Below are positions 24,832 through 34,129 of a stretch of DNA of 64,000 nucleotides, piece after piece. Each line of letters begins with the position of its first letter. Positions within the stretch are counted from its first letter, which is position 1. The notes under the pieces were generated by a model. That model made no database searches. It had not been told where the DNA came from and saw only the letters and a list, made by a program, of their open reading frames with translations. A program made the position numbers and the translations under genes. Source of the stretch: Paenibacillus sp. PastM-3 (GTDB lineage: Bacteria > Bacillota > Bacilli > Paenibacillales > Paenibacillaceae); contig NZ_JARXXP010000014.1 in NCBI RefSeq assembly GCF_029893965.1, forward strand, positions 1-64,000. Direction: 5' to 3'.

Positions 24832-25602
24832 TCAATAAGAAGAATTCGCCATGATTTGTTTCAGCTTCTCTGTGGCCCGCTTTTGGATCCGCGATACACT
24901 CATCTGCGAGACGCCCAGCTTCTGGGCAATGGCCCGCTGGGATTGGCCGTCCTGGAAAGCCAGCAGCAGTACCTGCTGCTCCTGCTCCTTGAGCTGGCCA
25001 AGCGCCTGCTGGAGATCCATTCGCTTTTCGACAGTTTCATAGTCGTTGGCATCAGAGCTGATCAGCTCGCCGAGCGTAGCTCCGGTCTCCTCCTGCGAGA
25101 GCGGTGAATCAAGCGACACATAGTGGTAGCATTCTCTGCCGGCCAGCACTTCCACTGTTTCTTCTACGGTAAGATCAAGATATTGGGCAATTTCCTCTAC
25201 AGCGGGCGAACGCTCCAGCCTGATGGTTAGCTCATCAATGGCCTGCTGGACGAGTGCCCCCTTCTCTTTGATCCGTCTAGGAACCTGTATGTACCAGGAC
25301 TTATCCCGCAGGAAATTCTTCATATGACCGATCATGCTTTTCATCGCATACGGCTCAAAAGGAATTCCCAGACTGATGTCATATTGCTGAAGCAGTCTAA
25401 TCAGCGCCATCTGTCCTACCTGATACAGATCTTCGTATAGGTCCGGACGGTTCCGGGCAATTTTGCCGGCAGCCATCTTGACCATGGGTTCATATTTACG
25501 GATCAGCAGAGTGGCAATTTCGTTATCTTTGGTCTGCTGGTATTCCCAGATCAGACTTACCGCATCATTCATGGACTCTGGGGGAGTCACTTTGTCGTTC
25601 AT
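24832..25602 (-). CDS. sigB: General stress sigma factor SigB
   Basis: A 256-residue sigma factor of the SigB/SigF/SigG group. Region 2 is seen in DLYEDLYQVGQMALIRLLQQYD and PFEPYAMKSMIGHMKNFLRD, region 3 in SWYIQVPRRIKEKGALVQQAI, and region 4 helix-turn-helix in SQRAIAQKLGVSQMSVSRIQKRATEKL. The adjacent rsbW and rsbV genes identify it as SigB rather than SigF, whose operon carries spoIIA genes. Its ATG overlaps the rsbW stop in an ATGA, so the two are made in coupled amounts, as expected for sigma and anti-sigma. It is the last gene of the operon. Confidence 0.93.
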   Translation of the reverse strand: MNDKVTPPESMNDAVSLIWEYQQTKDNEIATLLIRKYEPMVKMAAGKIARNRPDLYEDLYQVGQMALIRLLQQYDISLGIPFEPYAMKSMIGHMKNFLRDKSWYIQVPRRIKEKGALVQQAIDELTIRLERSPAVEEIAQYLDLTVEETVEVLAGRECYHYVSLDSPLSQEETGATLGELISSDANDYETVEKRMDLQQALGQLKEQEQQVLLLAFQDGQSQRAIAQKLGVSQMSVSRIQKRATEKLKQIMANSSY

Positions 25603-26051
25603 ACCTTTTCCTCGCTTAAATTAAGCCGCTTAGTCAAAGTTACGACTGTTCCTCTTCCTGCTTCACTCACTACGCTAACATCATCCATGAGTGCCTGCAT
25701 CAGATAAAATCCAAGTCCTCCTACCTCAACGTCATTCAGCTCTTTGTCATGCAGCGTCATGCGCGGTTCAGGACTACCCATTCCGTCAAAGCTCTCCCCC
25801 TCATCTTTGACTGTGATGGATAAGGTACTTGCTCCTACTTCAAAAATGACATCCACAAGCCCGTCTTCCTGTCCGTAAGCATACAGTACGGAGTTATTAC
25901 AGGCTTCCGAAACAGCTACCTTCATATCTTCAATATCTTCATAAGTGAAGCCCATTTTCGAGGCTATTCCATATAAATTCAGTCTCACAATATCGACATA
26001 TTCTGCGCTGGCGGGTAACTGAAGAACTACTTTTTGCACGTCATCACTCAT
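25599..26051 (-). CDS. rsbW: Anti-SigB serine kinase RsbW
   Basis: A 150-residue anti-sigma factor with a GHKL-type ATPase fold. It binds SigB, or phosphorylates RsbV when ATP is plentiful. The N-box is MKVAVSEACNNSVLYAY, the G1 box ITVKDEGESFD, and the G2 region VGGLGFYLMQALMDD. These are the usual RsbW/SpoIIAB motifs. It lies between rsbV (18 bp gap) and sigB (4-nt overlap), the canonical rsbV-rsbW-sigB order. Confidence 0.93.
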   Translation of the reverse strand: MSDDVQKVVLQLPASAEYVDIVRLNLYGIASKMGFTYEDIEDMKVAVSEACNNSVLYAYGQEDGLVDVIFEVGASTLSITVKDEGESFDGMGSPEPRMTLHDKELNDVEVGGLGFYLMQALMDDVSVVSEAGRGTVVTLTKRLNLSEEKV

Positions 26052-26069
26052 CCTTGTTTCGATCCTTTC

Positions 26070-26408
26070 CTAGTGGGAGTTCTCTTGGGGGGCAAAAAAC
26101 TTGGAAATACCAGTCATATCAAACAGCTTCTGAATCTGCGGCGGAACTTCCTCAACCGTAAATTTAACATCCATTCCGTGTCTTGCCTTGAGAATCGAGA
26201 GCAGAATACCGATGCCTGTGCTGTCGATGTATTTCAGATCCTTCAAATTAATGACAAGGTCCAGTCCCGTATCTCCCACAAGCGGCTCCATCACCAGACG
26301 GAAATCAGGAGCGACTGACAAATCGAGTTCTCCAATCAGATAAACCGTACATACATTGCCTTCGGTTTCGGTTTTTGCATGGAACTTTTCGCTTTTATGT
26401 GTATTCAT
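26070..26408 (-). CDS. rsbV: Anti-anti-sigma factor RsbV
   Basis: A 112-residue STAS-domain protein. In its unphosphorylated form it binds RsbW and frees SigB. The phosphorylatable serine lies in LKYIDSTGIGILLSIL, the canonical family segment; NVCTVYLIGELDLSVAP is the first strand-turn of the STAS fold. The start is at MNTHKSEKF, with AGGAGAG 7 nt upstream; longer readings lack a site. A SigB-type promoter lies 37 bp ahead, so the core operon is probably autoregulated. Confidence 0.93.
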   Translation of the reverse strand: MNTHKSEKFHAKTETEGNVCTVYLIGELDLSVAPDFRLVMEPLVGDTGLDLVINLKDLKYIDSTGIGILLSILKARHGMDVKFTVEEVPPQIQKLFDMTGISKFFAPQENSH

Positions 26409-26444
26409 AGACAATCTCTCCTGATTAAATGTTTTCTTTACCAA

Positions 26445-26470
26445 TAACCCTAAAGGCATAGTGTTGAAAC
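26445..26470 (-). promoter_or_regulatory. SigB-type promoter of rsbV-rsbW-sigB
   Basis: On the minus strand, GTTTCA (26465-26470), 14 bp, GGGTTA (26445-26450). The Bacillus SigB consensus is GTTTAA-N12-14-GGGTAT. It lies in the 103-bp gap after the hybrid kinase gene. Confidence 0.7.
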
Positions 26471-26511
26471 AAAAAGCGGACAATCTGCATGTGGTAATTA
26501 CTGGATGTTCA

Positions 26512-28176
26512 TTAAGAGAGGGAGGCATTGCGTTCAATTCTCGGGCTCTCATGAGGTTCGTAGCGGCTGATGATTTGTTTGATGCTGCTCAGCTTAAGCG
26601 GCTTGCTTACGTATCCGTCCATGCCTGCAGCCTTACAGCGGGTCTGGATGCCCTCCATGACGTTGGCCGTCATGGCAATGATAACAGCCTTTTCTGAGGA
26701 CTGGCTGCTGCCGGAGCGGATTCTAGAAGTCGCTGTAAGACCGTCCATCACCGGCATCTGCAGATCCATAAAAATAAATTCATAACTGTTTCTGGCTGCA
26801 AGCTCGACCGCCTGGTTTCCATCCTCGGCAACATCGGCGCTATAGCCCAGCTTCTCGAGCATGCTGACCATCAGACGCTGATTGATCGGGTGATCATCTA
26901 CTACAAGCGCCTTATGGTGCATCCGTGCCTGACTAATGACATCGTCCGGCTCCTCGGTTTCGCAGCCTCTGGCCAGCTCATCCTCAGGCATGGCAGCCTG
27001 AATGGAGAAAACAAAGGTTGCTCCCTTCTCCTCCATGGATTCTACGCGGATCTCGCCGCCCATCATCTCTACAAGGGATTTGCAGATCGCAAGACCCAGG
27101 CCTGTCCCTCCATACTTCCGTGTCATGGAGGAATCAAGCTGGGAGAACGGCTGAAACAGACGGTCGCACTTCTCCGGCGAGATGCCGATACCGGTGTCTT
27201 TAACAGTAAATTCCACCCTCAGCTTCTCATCAGCACCAGAGGCCTTGGAGGCTACTAGATAAACGCCGCCCTGATTGGTGAACTTGACTGCATTGGCAAC
27301 CAGATTGATCAGCACCTGGCGCAGCCGGGCCATATCCCCGTAAATCAGCTTGGGCAGATTCTGGTCGATGAAATAAGCCAGCTCCAGATTCTTTTTGCCC
27401 GCCTCGGCAGAGAACAGGCTGAATACCTCCTGGATCGTCCCCTGAAGCTCGAACAGCTGCTCTTCCATCTCCATTTTTCCTGACTCCATCTTGGTAAAGT
27501 CCAGAATATCATTGATTACCGTGATAAGTGTATCGGCACTCTTGCGGATAATTTCTGTATATTCCTTCTGTTCAGGAGCCAGATCTGTCTCCATCAGCAG
27601 GTCAATCATACCTACAACACCGTTCATCGGGGTACGGATTTCGTGACTCATCATCGCCAGGAATTCTGTTTTTGCTTTGGCCGCAATTTCCGCCGCTTCC
27701 TTGGCCTTGACCAGCTCGCCGTTAATTTTCTCCAGCTCCTGTGTTTTTTGCTGCAGCAGCATGGACTGCATCTGGTGTTTTTTGTTCGCTAGATGCATGT
27801 GAACGAAGCCTTCAATTTTGGACTTGAGAATCTGCGGGATGAAGGGTTTGACCATATAATCAATGGCACCGGCGGAATACCCGGCAAACAAATGCTCCGC
27901 CTCTTTGCTGTTGGCCGAAATAAAGATAATCGGGATGTCCTTGGTCTTCTCTCTGGCCTTGATTAATTTGGCGGTTTCAATACCATCCATGCCCGGCATC
28001 TGCACGTCCAGAACAATAACAGCGAACTCATATCTTAATAAACTCCGCAGCGCTTCTTCTCCGGAATTAGCTTTGACAAGCTTATAATGCTGGCTTTCAA
28101 GCACTGCTTCCAGCGCCAGCAGATTCTCAGGACGGTCGTCAACAAGCAGTATATGAACCGGTTCTTGAACCCCCAT
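26512..28176 (-). CDS. Soluble hybrid histidine kinase (REC-HK-REC)
   Basis: A 554-residue cytoplasmic hybrid kinase. Order: receiver 1 (about 8-125, phospho-acceptor in VIVLDVQMPGMDG), a coiled-coil linker, HisKA with the phospho-histidine in MAMMSHEIRTPMNG-like context (about 170-236), HATPase (N-box LINLVANAVKFT, G1 VKDTGIGIS, G2 GGTGLGLAI; about 280-395) and receiver 2 (about 420-535, FIFMDLQMPVMDG). All acceptor residues are intact. It has no membrane segment or sensor domain, so its input probably comes through receiver 1. It lies 17 bp after the CheR-type gene and upstream of rsbV. The RsbKMY module known from B. cereus does not include such a second kinase. Confidence 0.88.
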   Translation of the reverse strand: MGVQEPVHILLVDDRPENLLALEAVLESQHYKLVKANSGEEALRSLLRYEFAVIVLDVQMPGMDGIETAKLIKAREKTKDIPIIFISANSKEAEHLFAGYSAGAIDYMVKPFIPQILKSKIEGFVHMHLANKKHQMQSMLLQQKTQELEKINGELVKAKEAAEIAAKAKTEFLAMMSHEIRTPMNGVVGMIDLLMETDLAPEQKEYTEIIRKSADTLITVINDILDFTKMESGKMEMEEQLFELQGTIQEVFSLFSAEAGKKNLELAYFIDQNLPKLIYGDMARLRQVLINLVANAVKFTNQGGVYLVASKASGADEKLRVEFTVKDTGIGISPEKCDRLFQPFSQLDSSMTRKYGGTGLGLAICKSLVEMMGGEIRVESMEEKGATFVFSIQAAMPEDELARGCETEEPDDVISQARMHHKALVVDDHPINQRLMVSMLEKLGYSADVAEDGNQAVELAARNSYEFIFMDLQMPVMDGLTATSRIRSGSSQSSEKAVIIAMTANVMEGIQTRCKAAGMDGYVSKPLKLSSIKQIISRYEPHESPRIERNASLS

Positions 28177-28193
28177 TGGCCCCTCCTATCCCG

Positions 28194-29063
28194 CTATTGA
28201 TTCTTACGGTATATTTTTTCCACTCTATCCAGGGGCTCGTAGCCATCGCTAAACCTGGTGAAATGAATAGATTCCTTGGATCCGAGCACCAGCACACCGA
28301 AACGGCTGAGGCTCTCATAAAATAAACCATGCACGTGATCACGAAGCTCATCGTTGAAATAGATCATCACATTGCGGCAAAAAATGACATTAAACTCATT
28401 AAAGGAAGTGTCTGTTGCCAGATTATGCTCGGCAAAAATGATGTTTTTGCGCAAAAACGGCTGCAGGATCACTGAGTTGTATTTCGCAGTATAGTATTCG
28501 GAAAACGCGCGTGTACCGCCCGCCTCCATGTAATTCTTGGTGTACTGCTTCATTCTGCCGATTTCATATACCCCTTCTTTGGCCTGCTGCAGAGAACGGG
28601 CGTTCATATCCGTTGCATAGATACGCGCCTTATCATACAGTCCCTCCTCATGCAGCAGGATCGCCATTGAATACACTTCTTCACCTGTTGAGCACCCGGC
28701 ATGCCAGATTCTAATGTACGGGTAAGTCCGCAGCAGCGGGATGACCTTTTGGCGGAAGGTTAAGAAGAGGCCCGGATCACGGAACATTTCCGTCACAGGG
28801 ATAGAAAGGCTGTATACAAAACGTTCAAAGCAGGCACGGTCATGCAGGACCTTCTCCTGCAGCGCAGATATGGTAGGTACATTCTCGGCATGGACATGAT
28901 GCCAGATGCGCCGCTTCAGGGAAGGCAAGGCGTAGTTTCTGAAATCATATCCGTATAAGCGGTGTACTCCGCTCAGCAGCAGCTCAATTTCGATCTGCTC
29001 CAGCTCCTGCCTGCTTCCTGCATTTCCGGCCTGCTCATCATATCCCTGCTCCATCTCTGTCAT
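28194..29063 (-). CDS. CheR-type methyltransferase, RsbM-like
   Basis: A 289-residue SAM-dependent protein glutamate methyltransferase of the CheR family. It has the all-helical CheR_N part (about 25-80, LLSGVHRLYGYDFRNYALPSLKRRI) and a SAM-binding domain with RIWHAGCSTGEEVYSMAILL and the later NVIFCRNVMIYFN motif. No chemotaxis genes lie nearby. In the B. cereus group, the CheR-type RsbM methylates the RsbK kinase to restrain SigB. The position here, directly after the large sensor kinase, supports the same role. AAGGGAG lies about 11 nt ahead of the ATG. Confidence 0.85.
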   Translation of the reverse strand: MTEMEQGYDEQAGNAGSRQELEQIEIELLLSGVHRLYGYDFRNYALPSLKRRIWHHVHAENVPTISALQEKVLHDRACFERFVYSLSIPVTEMFRDPGLFLTFRQKVIPLLRTYPYIRIWHAGCSTGEEVYSMAILLHEEGLYDKARIYATDMNARSLQQAKEGVYEIGRMKQYTKNYMEAGGTRAFSEYYTAKYNSVILQPFLRKNIIFAEHNLATDTSFNEFNVIFCRNVMIYFNDELRDHVHGLFYESLSRFGVLVLGSKESIHFTRFSDGYEPLDRVEKIYRKNQ

Positions 29064-29149
29064 CGTTATCTCTGCTCCCTTGCATGCTTTCCTTATTTCC
29101 GGACTGGTTATTTTGCTCTTACTGTAATGCTATTACCCTAATTTCCGGC

Positions 29150-32100
29150 TTACGAATACAGCCATACGCGCATTAGGGAAAGAAGCTGGTCTGTGCTGAT
29201 CGGCTTCTTCATATAATCAGAGGCTCCGGCTTCAATACACTTGGCCCGGTCCTCTTTCATTGCTTTGGCGGTGAGCGCAATAATCGGCAGCTTCTGATAT
29301 TGCGGCATCTCGCGGATCCGGCGCATTGCCTCATACCCGTCCATTTCCGGCATCATCATATCCATCAGCACCAGGTCGAAATCATTATGCTCAACAAGCA
29401 TATCCAGTGCCTCCCGGCCATTTTCGGCAAATTTCACTTCCATATGATATCCTTCCAGGACACTGGAGAGGGCAAAGACGTTACGGATGTCGTCATCAAC
29501 GAGCAGTATCTTCTTGCCGTCAAAGAGCTCCTCCTTATTGTGCAGCTTCTGCAGAATTTTACGCTTATCCTCCGGCAGATTGGCCTCCACCCGGTGCAGA
29601 AACAGAGTTGTTTCGTCAAGCAGCCGCTCCGGCGAGCGGACATCCTTGATGATAATGGATTCAGCATATTTACGCAGCCTGGTCTCTTCCTTGCTGTCCA
29701 GATCCTTGCCTGTATAAATAATAATAGGCAGATCATTAAGCTCCTCATCATCACGGATCTGATCCAGCAGCTCAAAGCCGGTCATATCACCCAGCATAAG
29801 GTCAAGCACCATACAGTCGTACCGATGCCTGCGCAGCTCGCTGAGCGCTTCCTGTCCGGTTGACACTGCTGTAATGGCTACATCGTCATGGCCAATCAGC
29901 TCCATGATGGAGCGCCGCTGGACTTCATCATCCTCAACGATCAGAAGACGCTTCACGGTGCTCGATGTATAATTCTCTATCTGCGAGAAGGCTCTCTCCA
30001 GCGCCTGTCTGGAGGAAGGCTTTCTTAAATAGGCCATCGCGCCCATCATCAGCCCCTGCTTCACCTCATCATTGACAGAGATGACATGCACCGGAATGTG
30101 GCGTGTCTGCGAGGCACTCTTAAGCTCTCTCAGGATGGACCACCCGTCAATAACAGGCAGCTGAATATCGAGAATAACAGCGTCCGGCAGATAAGACTTG
30201 GCCATCTGCAGGCCGATGTCACCCTGCAGGGCAACCAGACCTTTGAAGCCTCGGCCGCGGGCCATGCCCAGCAGAATCTTGGCAAAGCTCTCATCATCCT
30301 CAACAATCAGAATGACTTTATCTTCCGCCTTGAGTCCCTCACGGTCATCTTCCACAATAACCGGGTTGAGCGGTGCAGGGACCGCCTCACTTGGTCCAGC
30401 CGGAAGCAGTTCCTCTACATATTCAGCCAGGGTAGCTGCTTCGTGAGCTGCCGCCGCTTCCACGGCTCCCGGAAGCAGGCTGTAATGGCCTTTTACAGGC
30501 AGATAGAGGGTAAATACGCTGCCTTGCCCTTCCCGCGATTCCAGCCCGATGGCTCCGCCCATCAGACGGGCCAGCTCACGGCTGATCGACAGCCCCAGGC
30601 CTGTTCCGCCGTATTTCCGGCTGGTCGTACCGTCCACCTGCTGGAACGCCTCGAATACAATTTCCGTCTTGTCTGACGGAATCCCGATGCCGCTGTCCTT
30701 GACTGCAATGGCTACATATTCGAACTCCTCCGGCAGGAACGCGGGCAGAGCACCCGGTACGACACGGCTTACCGAGAATTCCACAAAGCCTTCGCTTGTG
30801 AATTTGAAGGCATTTGACAGCAGATTGCGCAGAATCTGCTTGAGCCGGTGGCTGTCTGTGTACAGACTGTCCGGCAGCGGCTCTTCAAAGGACAAGCGCA
30901 GCACCAGACCCTTCTTGGCTGCCTGCGGCGCAAAGTTCTGTTTTACAAATGTCTTGAGCTCAGTAAGCGGAATATCCTCATAGCTAAGCTCCATCTTTCC
31001 GGCATCCACCTTGGACAGATCGAGAATTTCATCAATCATCTTCAGCAGATCGGCACCGGACATATAGATCGTGTGGGCGAACTCTACCTGCTTCTCCGTG
31101 AGATTGCCCTCTTTATTCTCTGTAAGCAGCTGGGAGAGGATAAGCAGGCTGTTCAGCGGAGTCCGGAGCTCATGCGACATATTGGCCAGGAACTCCGATT
31201 TGTATTTCCCGGTAACGGCAAGCTGCATAGCCTGCTTCTCCAGCTGGAGGCGGGCCTGTTCGATTTCGTCCTTTTTCTCCTCGACCTCCTGGACCTGCTC
31301 CTGAAGGGCACGGGTTTTGGCAACCAGTTCTGTATTGAAATGCTCAAGCTCGCCCTGCTGCCGCTGCAGCAGTTCCTCGGAGCGTTTAAGCGCATCCGTC
31401 TGCTCCTCCAGGTTCTCATTGGAACGGCGAAGCTCCTCCTGCTGGGTCTGCAGCTCCTCCGACTGGCATTGCAATTCCTCCGTTAGTGCCTGGGACTCCC
31501 GCAGCAGCTCTTCAACCGTCATTCTGCGGTTAATATTATTCAGAATAATGCCGAGATTATTAGCCAGCTGGTGAAGCAGCTCATTCTGCAATACAGTAGA
31601 TGGTGTAAAGGAAGCAAACTCAAGTACACCGAGCACCTCATCTTCAAACAATACAGGATAAACAAAGATATGGTCCGGATGCGCATCCCCGAATCCGGAG
31701 GACACGGTAATATAATCATCAGGCGCTCTCTCAAGTCTGATCGGCTTCTTATCTAGTGCACATTGTCCGACAAGGCCCTGGCCGAGGTCAAAATACTCTT
31801 TGAGGCCATCCTCGGCATCCCCGGCATAAAAGGCGCTTGCCAGAAGCCGGTTAGGGTTACGAAGATCTTTCAGATAAAGCGCCCCGTATTGAGCGCCAAG
31901 CACGGGGGTGAACTCGCTGATAAAGGTCTGCGATACCTGGTCCAGTGAACTGACACCGCGCAGCAGCTCCGTCACACGTGCGATATTGCCGTTCAGCCAG
32001 GCTTGATCTGTCTGCGCCTGGGTATATGCCTTTTCAAGCTGCTGCTTCTGCTCGATGTCCTCAGCCATCTGCTGGAAGACCCGGGCTACATCACCAATCT

Positions 32101-32818
32101 CATCCTTTGACTTAACCTTTAGCCTGCGGATCGCCCGCATCTTCCCGCTGCCAAAGCTGGAAATCATCATCGAGACAACGTTAAGGCCGCGCGAGATGCT
32201 GGGAATCACCCACAGAATAACACCCACCCCGAGCAGGAGCCCGACAGCCATAATTAAGGACACCATTTGAATAGATCGCTCATAAGCAGCTTGGGCTGAA
32301 GCATTTTCTTGCGTCATCCGGGCGGTATTATAGTCTGACAGTGAATTCAGGCTGTTAAGTACCTCATTCTGGATATCCTGTCCGTCGGAGTTCCGGTAAG
32401 CGTTGGCATTCTGGAAATAGCCGGCTTCGAGCATCTCGACGGCCTTGTTCTGATAATTCAGATAGGCGGTATACGCATTCTCAATCCGGTTCAGCATCTG
32501 GACTTCATCCGCACTGATAAGTGAGGCTTCGATGGCCTTCAAATATCCTTCTGCCTTAACCACCTTATTTTCAAGCTCTGTCTTCTGGTTCTCTACTGTT
32601 TCCACATCTGCATTAAGCATCGCCGTGGTCAGGATGCGGGCCATATCATTGACTTCGCCGCGCAGCCCGGAGGAAACGCGTCCCTTGTCATATCTCTCCT
32701 GAAAGCTGTCCAGCTGACCGCTCATATAATTAAGCCGATCATAGCCAATCATTGTTAATGCCAGCATTATGGCCAGCATCGCACTGAAGCCGATCAGCAG
32801 CTTGGCTTTTATTTTCAT
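29150..32818 (-). CDS. Multi-sensor hybrid histidine kinase with three receivers, RsbK-like
   Basis: A 1222-residue membrane sensor kinase. Order: TM1 (about 5-25), extracellular four-helix sensor (CHASE3/4HB-like, 30-185), TM2 (187-208), HAMP (208-262), GAF (285-435), a Glu/Gln-rich coiled-coil (440-545), HisKA with MSHELRTPLN (548-613), HATPase with ILRNLLSNAFKF and GGTGLGLSI (660-780), then receivers at about 840-955, 968-1085 and 1105-1220. All three keep the acceptor aspartate (VILDIQLP, MVLDLMLG, VLMDMMMP). It starts at the TAATG shared with the phosphatase gene. Sensor plus GAF plus kinase beside a REC-PP2C and a CheR matches RsbK of the B. cereus group. The signal is unknown. Confidence 0.88.
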   Translation of the reverse strand: MKIKAKLLIGFSAMLAIMLALTMIGYDRLNYMSGQLDSFQERYDKGRVSSGLRGEVNDMARILTTAMLNADVETVENQKTELENKVVKAEGYLKAIEASLISADEVQMLNRIENAYTAYLNYQNKAVEMLEAGYFQNANAYRNSDGQDIQNEVLNSLNSLSDYNTARMTQENASAQAAYERSIQMVSLIMAVGLLLGVGVILWVIPSISRGLNVVSMMISSFGSGKMRAIRRLKVKSKDEIGDVARVFQQMAEDIEQKQQLEKAYTQAQTDQAWLNGNIARVTELLRGVSSLDQVSQTFISEFTPVLGAQYGALYLKDLRNPNRLLASAFYAGDAEDGLKEYFDLGQGLVGQCALDKKPIRLERAPDDYITVSSGFGDAHPDHIFVYPVLFEDEVLGVLEFASFTPSTVLQNELLHQLANNLGIILNNINRRMTVEELLRESQALTEELQCQSEELQTQQEELRRSNENLEEQTDALKRSEELLQRQQGELEHFNTELVAKTRALQEQVQEVEEKKDEIEQARLQLEKQAMQLAVTGKYKSEFLANMSHELRTPLNSLLILSQLLTENKEGNLTEKQVEFAHTIYMSGADLLKMIDEILDLSKVDAGKMELSYEDIPLTELKTFVKQNFAPQAAKKGLVLRLSFEEPLPDSLYTDSHRLKQILRNLLSNAFKFTSEGFVEFSVSRVVPGALPAFLPEEFEYVAIAVKDSGIGIPSDKTEIVFEAFQQVDGTTSRKYGGTGLGLSISRELARLMGGAIGLESREGQGSVFTLYLPVKGHYSLLPGAVEAAAAHEAATLAEYVEELLPAGPSEAVPAPLNPVIVEDDREGLKAEDKVILIVEDDESFAKILLGMARGRGFKGLVALQGDIGLQMAKSYLPDAVILDIQLPVIDGWSILRELKSASQTRHIPVHVISVNDEVKQGLMMGAMAYLRKPSSRQALERAFSQIENYTSSTVKRLLIVEDDEVQRRSIMELIGHDDVAITAVSTGQEALSELRRHRYDCMVLDLMLGDMTGFELLDQIRDDEELNDLPIIIYTGKDLDSKEETRLRKYAESIIIKDVRSPERLLDETTLFLHRVEANLPEDKRKILQKLHNKEELFDGKKILLVDDDIRNVFALSSVLEGYHMEVKFAENGREALDMLVEHNDFDLVLMDMMMPEMDGYEAMRRIREMPQYQKLPIIALTAKAMKEDRAKCIEAGASDYMKKPISTDQLLSLMRVWLYS

Positions 32819-33987
32819 TACTGATCAGTTCCTTTCCCCAGCGTAATCCATACCAGGCATTTATCGTCATCGCGCTCCAGGTCGGATTCATCTATAAAAA
32901 ATGCTTCGCGCATCGCCTCCTCACGCCATTCATGTCCGCCGTTCAAATGTCCGGTCATAAATTTCAGCTGATCCTCCTGATCACCTTCGGCCATTTCAAG
33001 CAGCCCGTCCGTATACAGCACCAGATGCCCTTCTTCTTCATAGCTGAGGCTCTGCGGCTGAATGTCAATCCGGTCGAACAAGCCTACCGGGTGGCAGTTG
33101 CTTTGGAGAAGAACCGGCACCCTGGCTCCTCCTTCAAAGAAAAGTCCAGGCGGATGCCCGGCGTTCACGTAGTCGATCCGTTTCATCCGGCTATCAATAA
33201 CCAGATAGATGGCCGTAAAATAATACTGGACCAGCTGCTTCTCAATATACAGCTGATTGAAACGGCGGTTCAGCTCCTGGATTACCTTTTCCGGTTCCAC
33301 ATAGGTAGTCACCGTATCCTTCAGCACGGATGCCAGGAACATACAGAACAGCGACGAGGAGATTCCGTGACCCATCATATCAAGCAAAATCACGGCATAT
33401 CTGCCGTCGCCCAGCGGAAACCAGGCATACAGGTCACCTGCCAGCTCAAAGGAGGGCTGATAAAGGGCATGCACTTCAAAGTCCTCTTCCTTGATTGGCA
33501 GGCTAAGAACGGCATTCTGAACCAGGGCGGCCAGCTTCAGCTCGTCCTGTATGCGCTGATCCCGCTCCTTATGCCAGTCCTTCTCCCGCTTCAAACGCAG
33601 CGCCAGACGGATGCGGGCCATCAGCTCCACTTTGTTTATCGGTTTCGTAACATAATCACCGGCCCCTGCATCAAGGGCTTCGGCCAGCTTCTTCGAATCT
33701 CCCACGGCAGTGACCATAATAATTGGAATATCACGCAGATGTTCATATTGCTGGACTACACGGCAGGCCTCAATTCCGTCCATCTCCGGCATCATCATAT
33801 CCAGCAGAATAAGATCTACATCCGAAGGGCGCGGCCTCTGGGTATCATTTCCGGAGCCGACCCCCAGAATCTTCAGCATTTCTTTTGCAGATGATGCGGT
33901 TATAAAATTCCGGTATTCTTCCTTTTTCAGGATTTCACGGATTATAATGACGTTGGTCGGATTGTCGTCAACAATTAATATTTTCAA
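32818..33987 (-). CDS. Receiver-PP2C phosphatase, RsbY-like
   Basis: A 389-residue response regulator with a PP2C/SpoIIE-type serine phosphatase output. Receiver: residues 1-125, with ILIVDDNP, acceptor LILLDMMMPEMDG, and the lysine in DYVTKPIN. A helical linker follows (130-165), then the phosphatase (170-385) with the metal-binding aspartates in ELAGDLYAWF, VILLDMMGHGISS and LVLYTDGLLEM. It should dephosphorylate RsbV-P when its receiver is phosphorylated, so releasing SigB, as RsbY does in B. cereus. The start is TTG, with GAGGTGA upstream. The stop overlaps the kinase start (TAATG). Confidence 0.88.
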   Translation of the reverse strand: MKILIVDDNPTNVIIIREILKKEEYRNFITASSAKEMLKILGVGSGNDTQRPRPSDVDLILLDMMMPEMDGIEACRVVQQYEHLRDIPIIMVTAVGDSKKLAEALDAGAGDYVTKPINKVELMARIRLALRLKREKDWHKERDQRIQDELKLAALVQNAVLSLPIKEEDFEVHALYQPSFELAGDLYAWFPLGDGRYAVILLDMMGHGISSSLFCMFLASVLKDTVTTYVEPEKVIQELNRRFNQLYIEKQLVQYYFTAIYLVIDSRMKRIDYVNAGHPPGLFFEGGARVPVLLQSNCHPVGLFDRIDIQPQSLSYEEEGHLVLYTDGLLEMAEGDQEDQLKFMTGHLNGGHEWREEAMREAFFIDESDLERDDDKCLVWITLGKGTDQ

Positions 33988-34129
33988 GCATCTTCACCTC
34001 GCACGAATAATGGTAGCTCCGTAATCATCCCTTGTATTCCATCCTTGTATCATACGATAATTAAACAGTCTTTTTCCACAATTCAATATTTTGGCAAAAA
34101 TGGATGAGGTTGTTTCCGTATTCAACAAA

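Noticed and set aside
33988..34060. SigB-type promoter ahead of the REC-PP2C gene
   Set aside because: GTTTAA is present, but the sequence 14 bp further is AAGGAT, a poor -10. A TATGAT nearby suggests sigma-A use instead, without a good -35.
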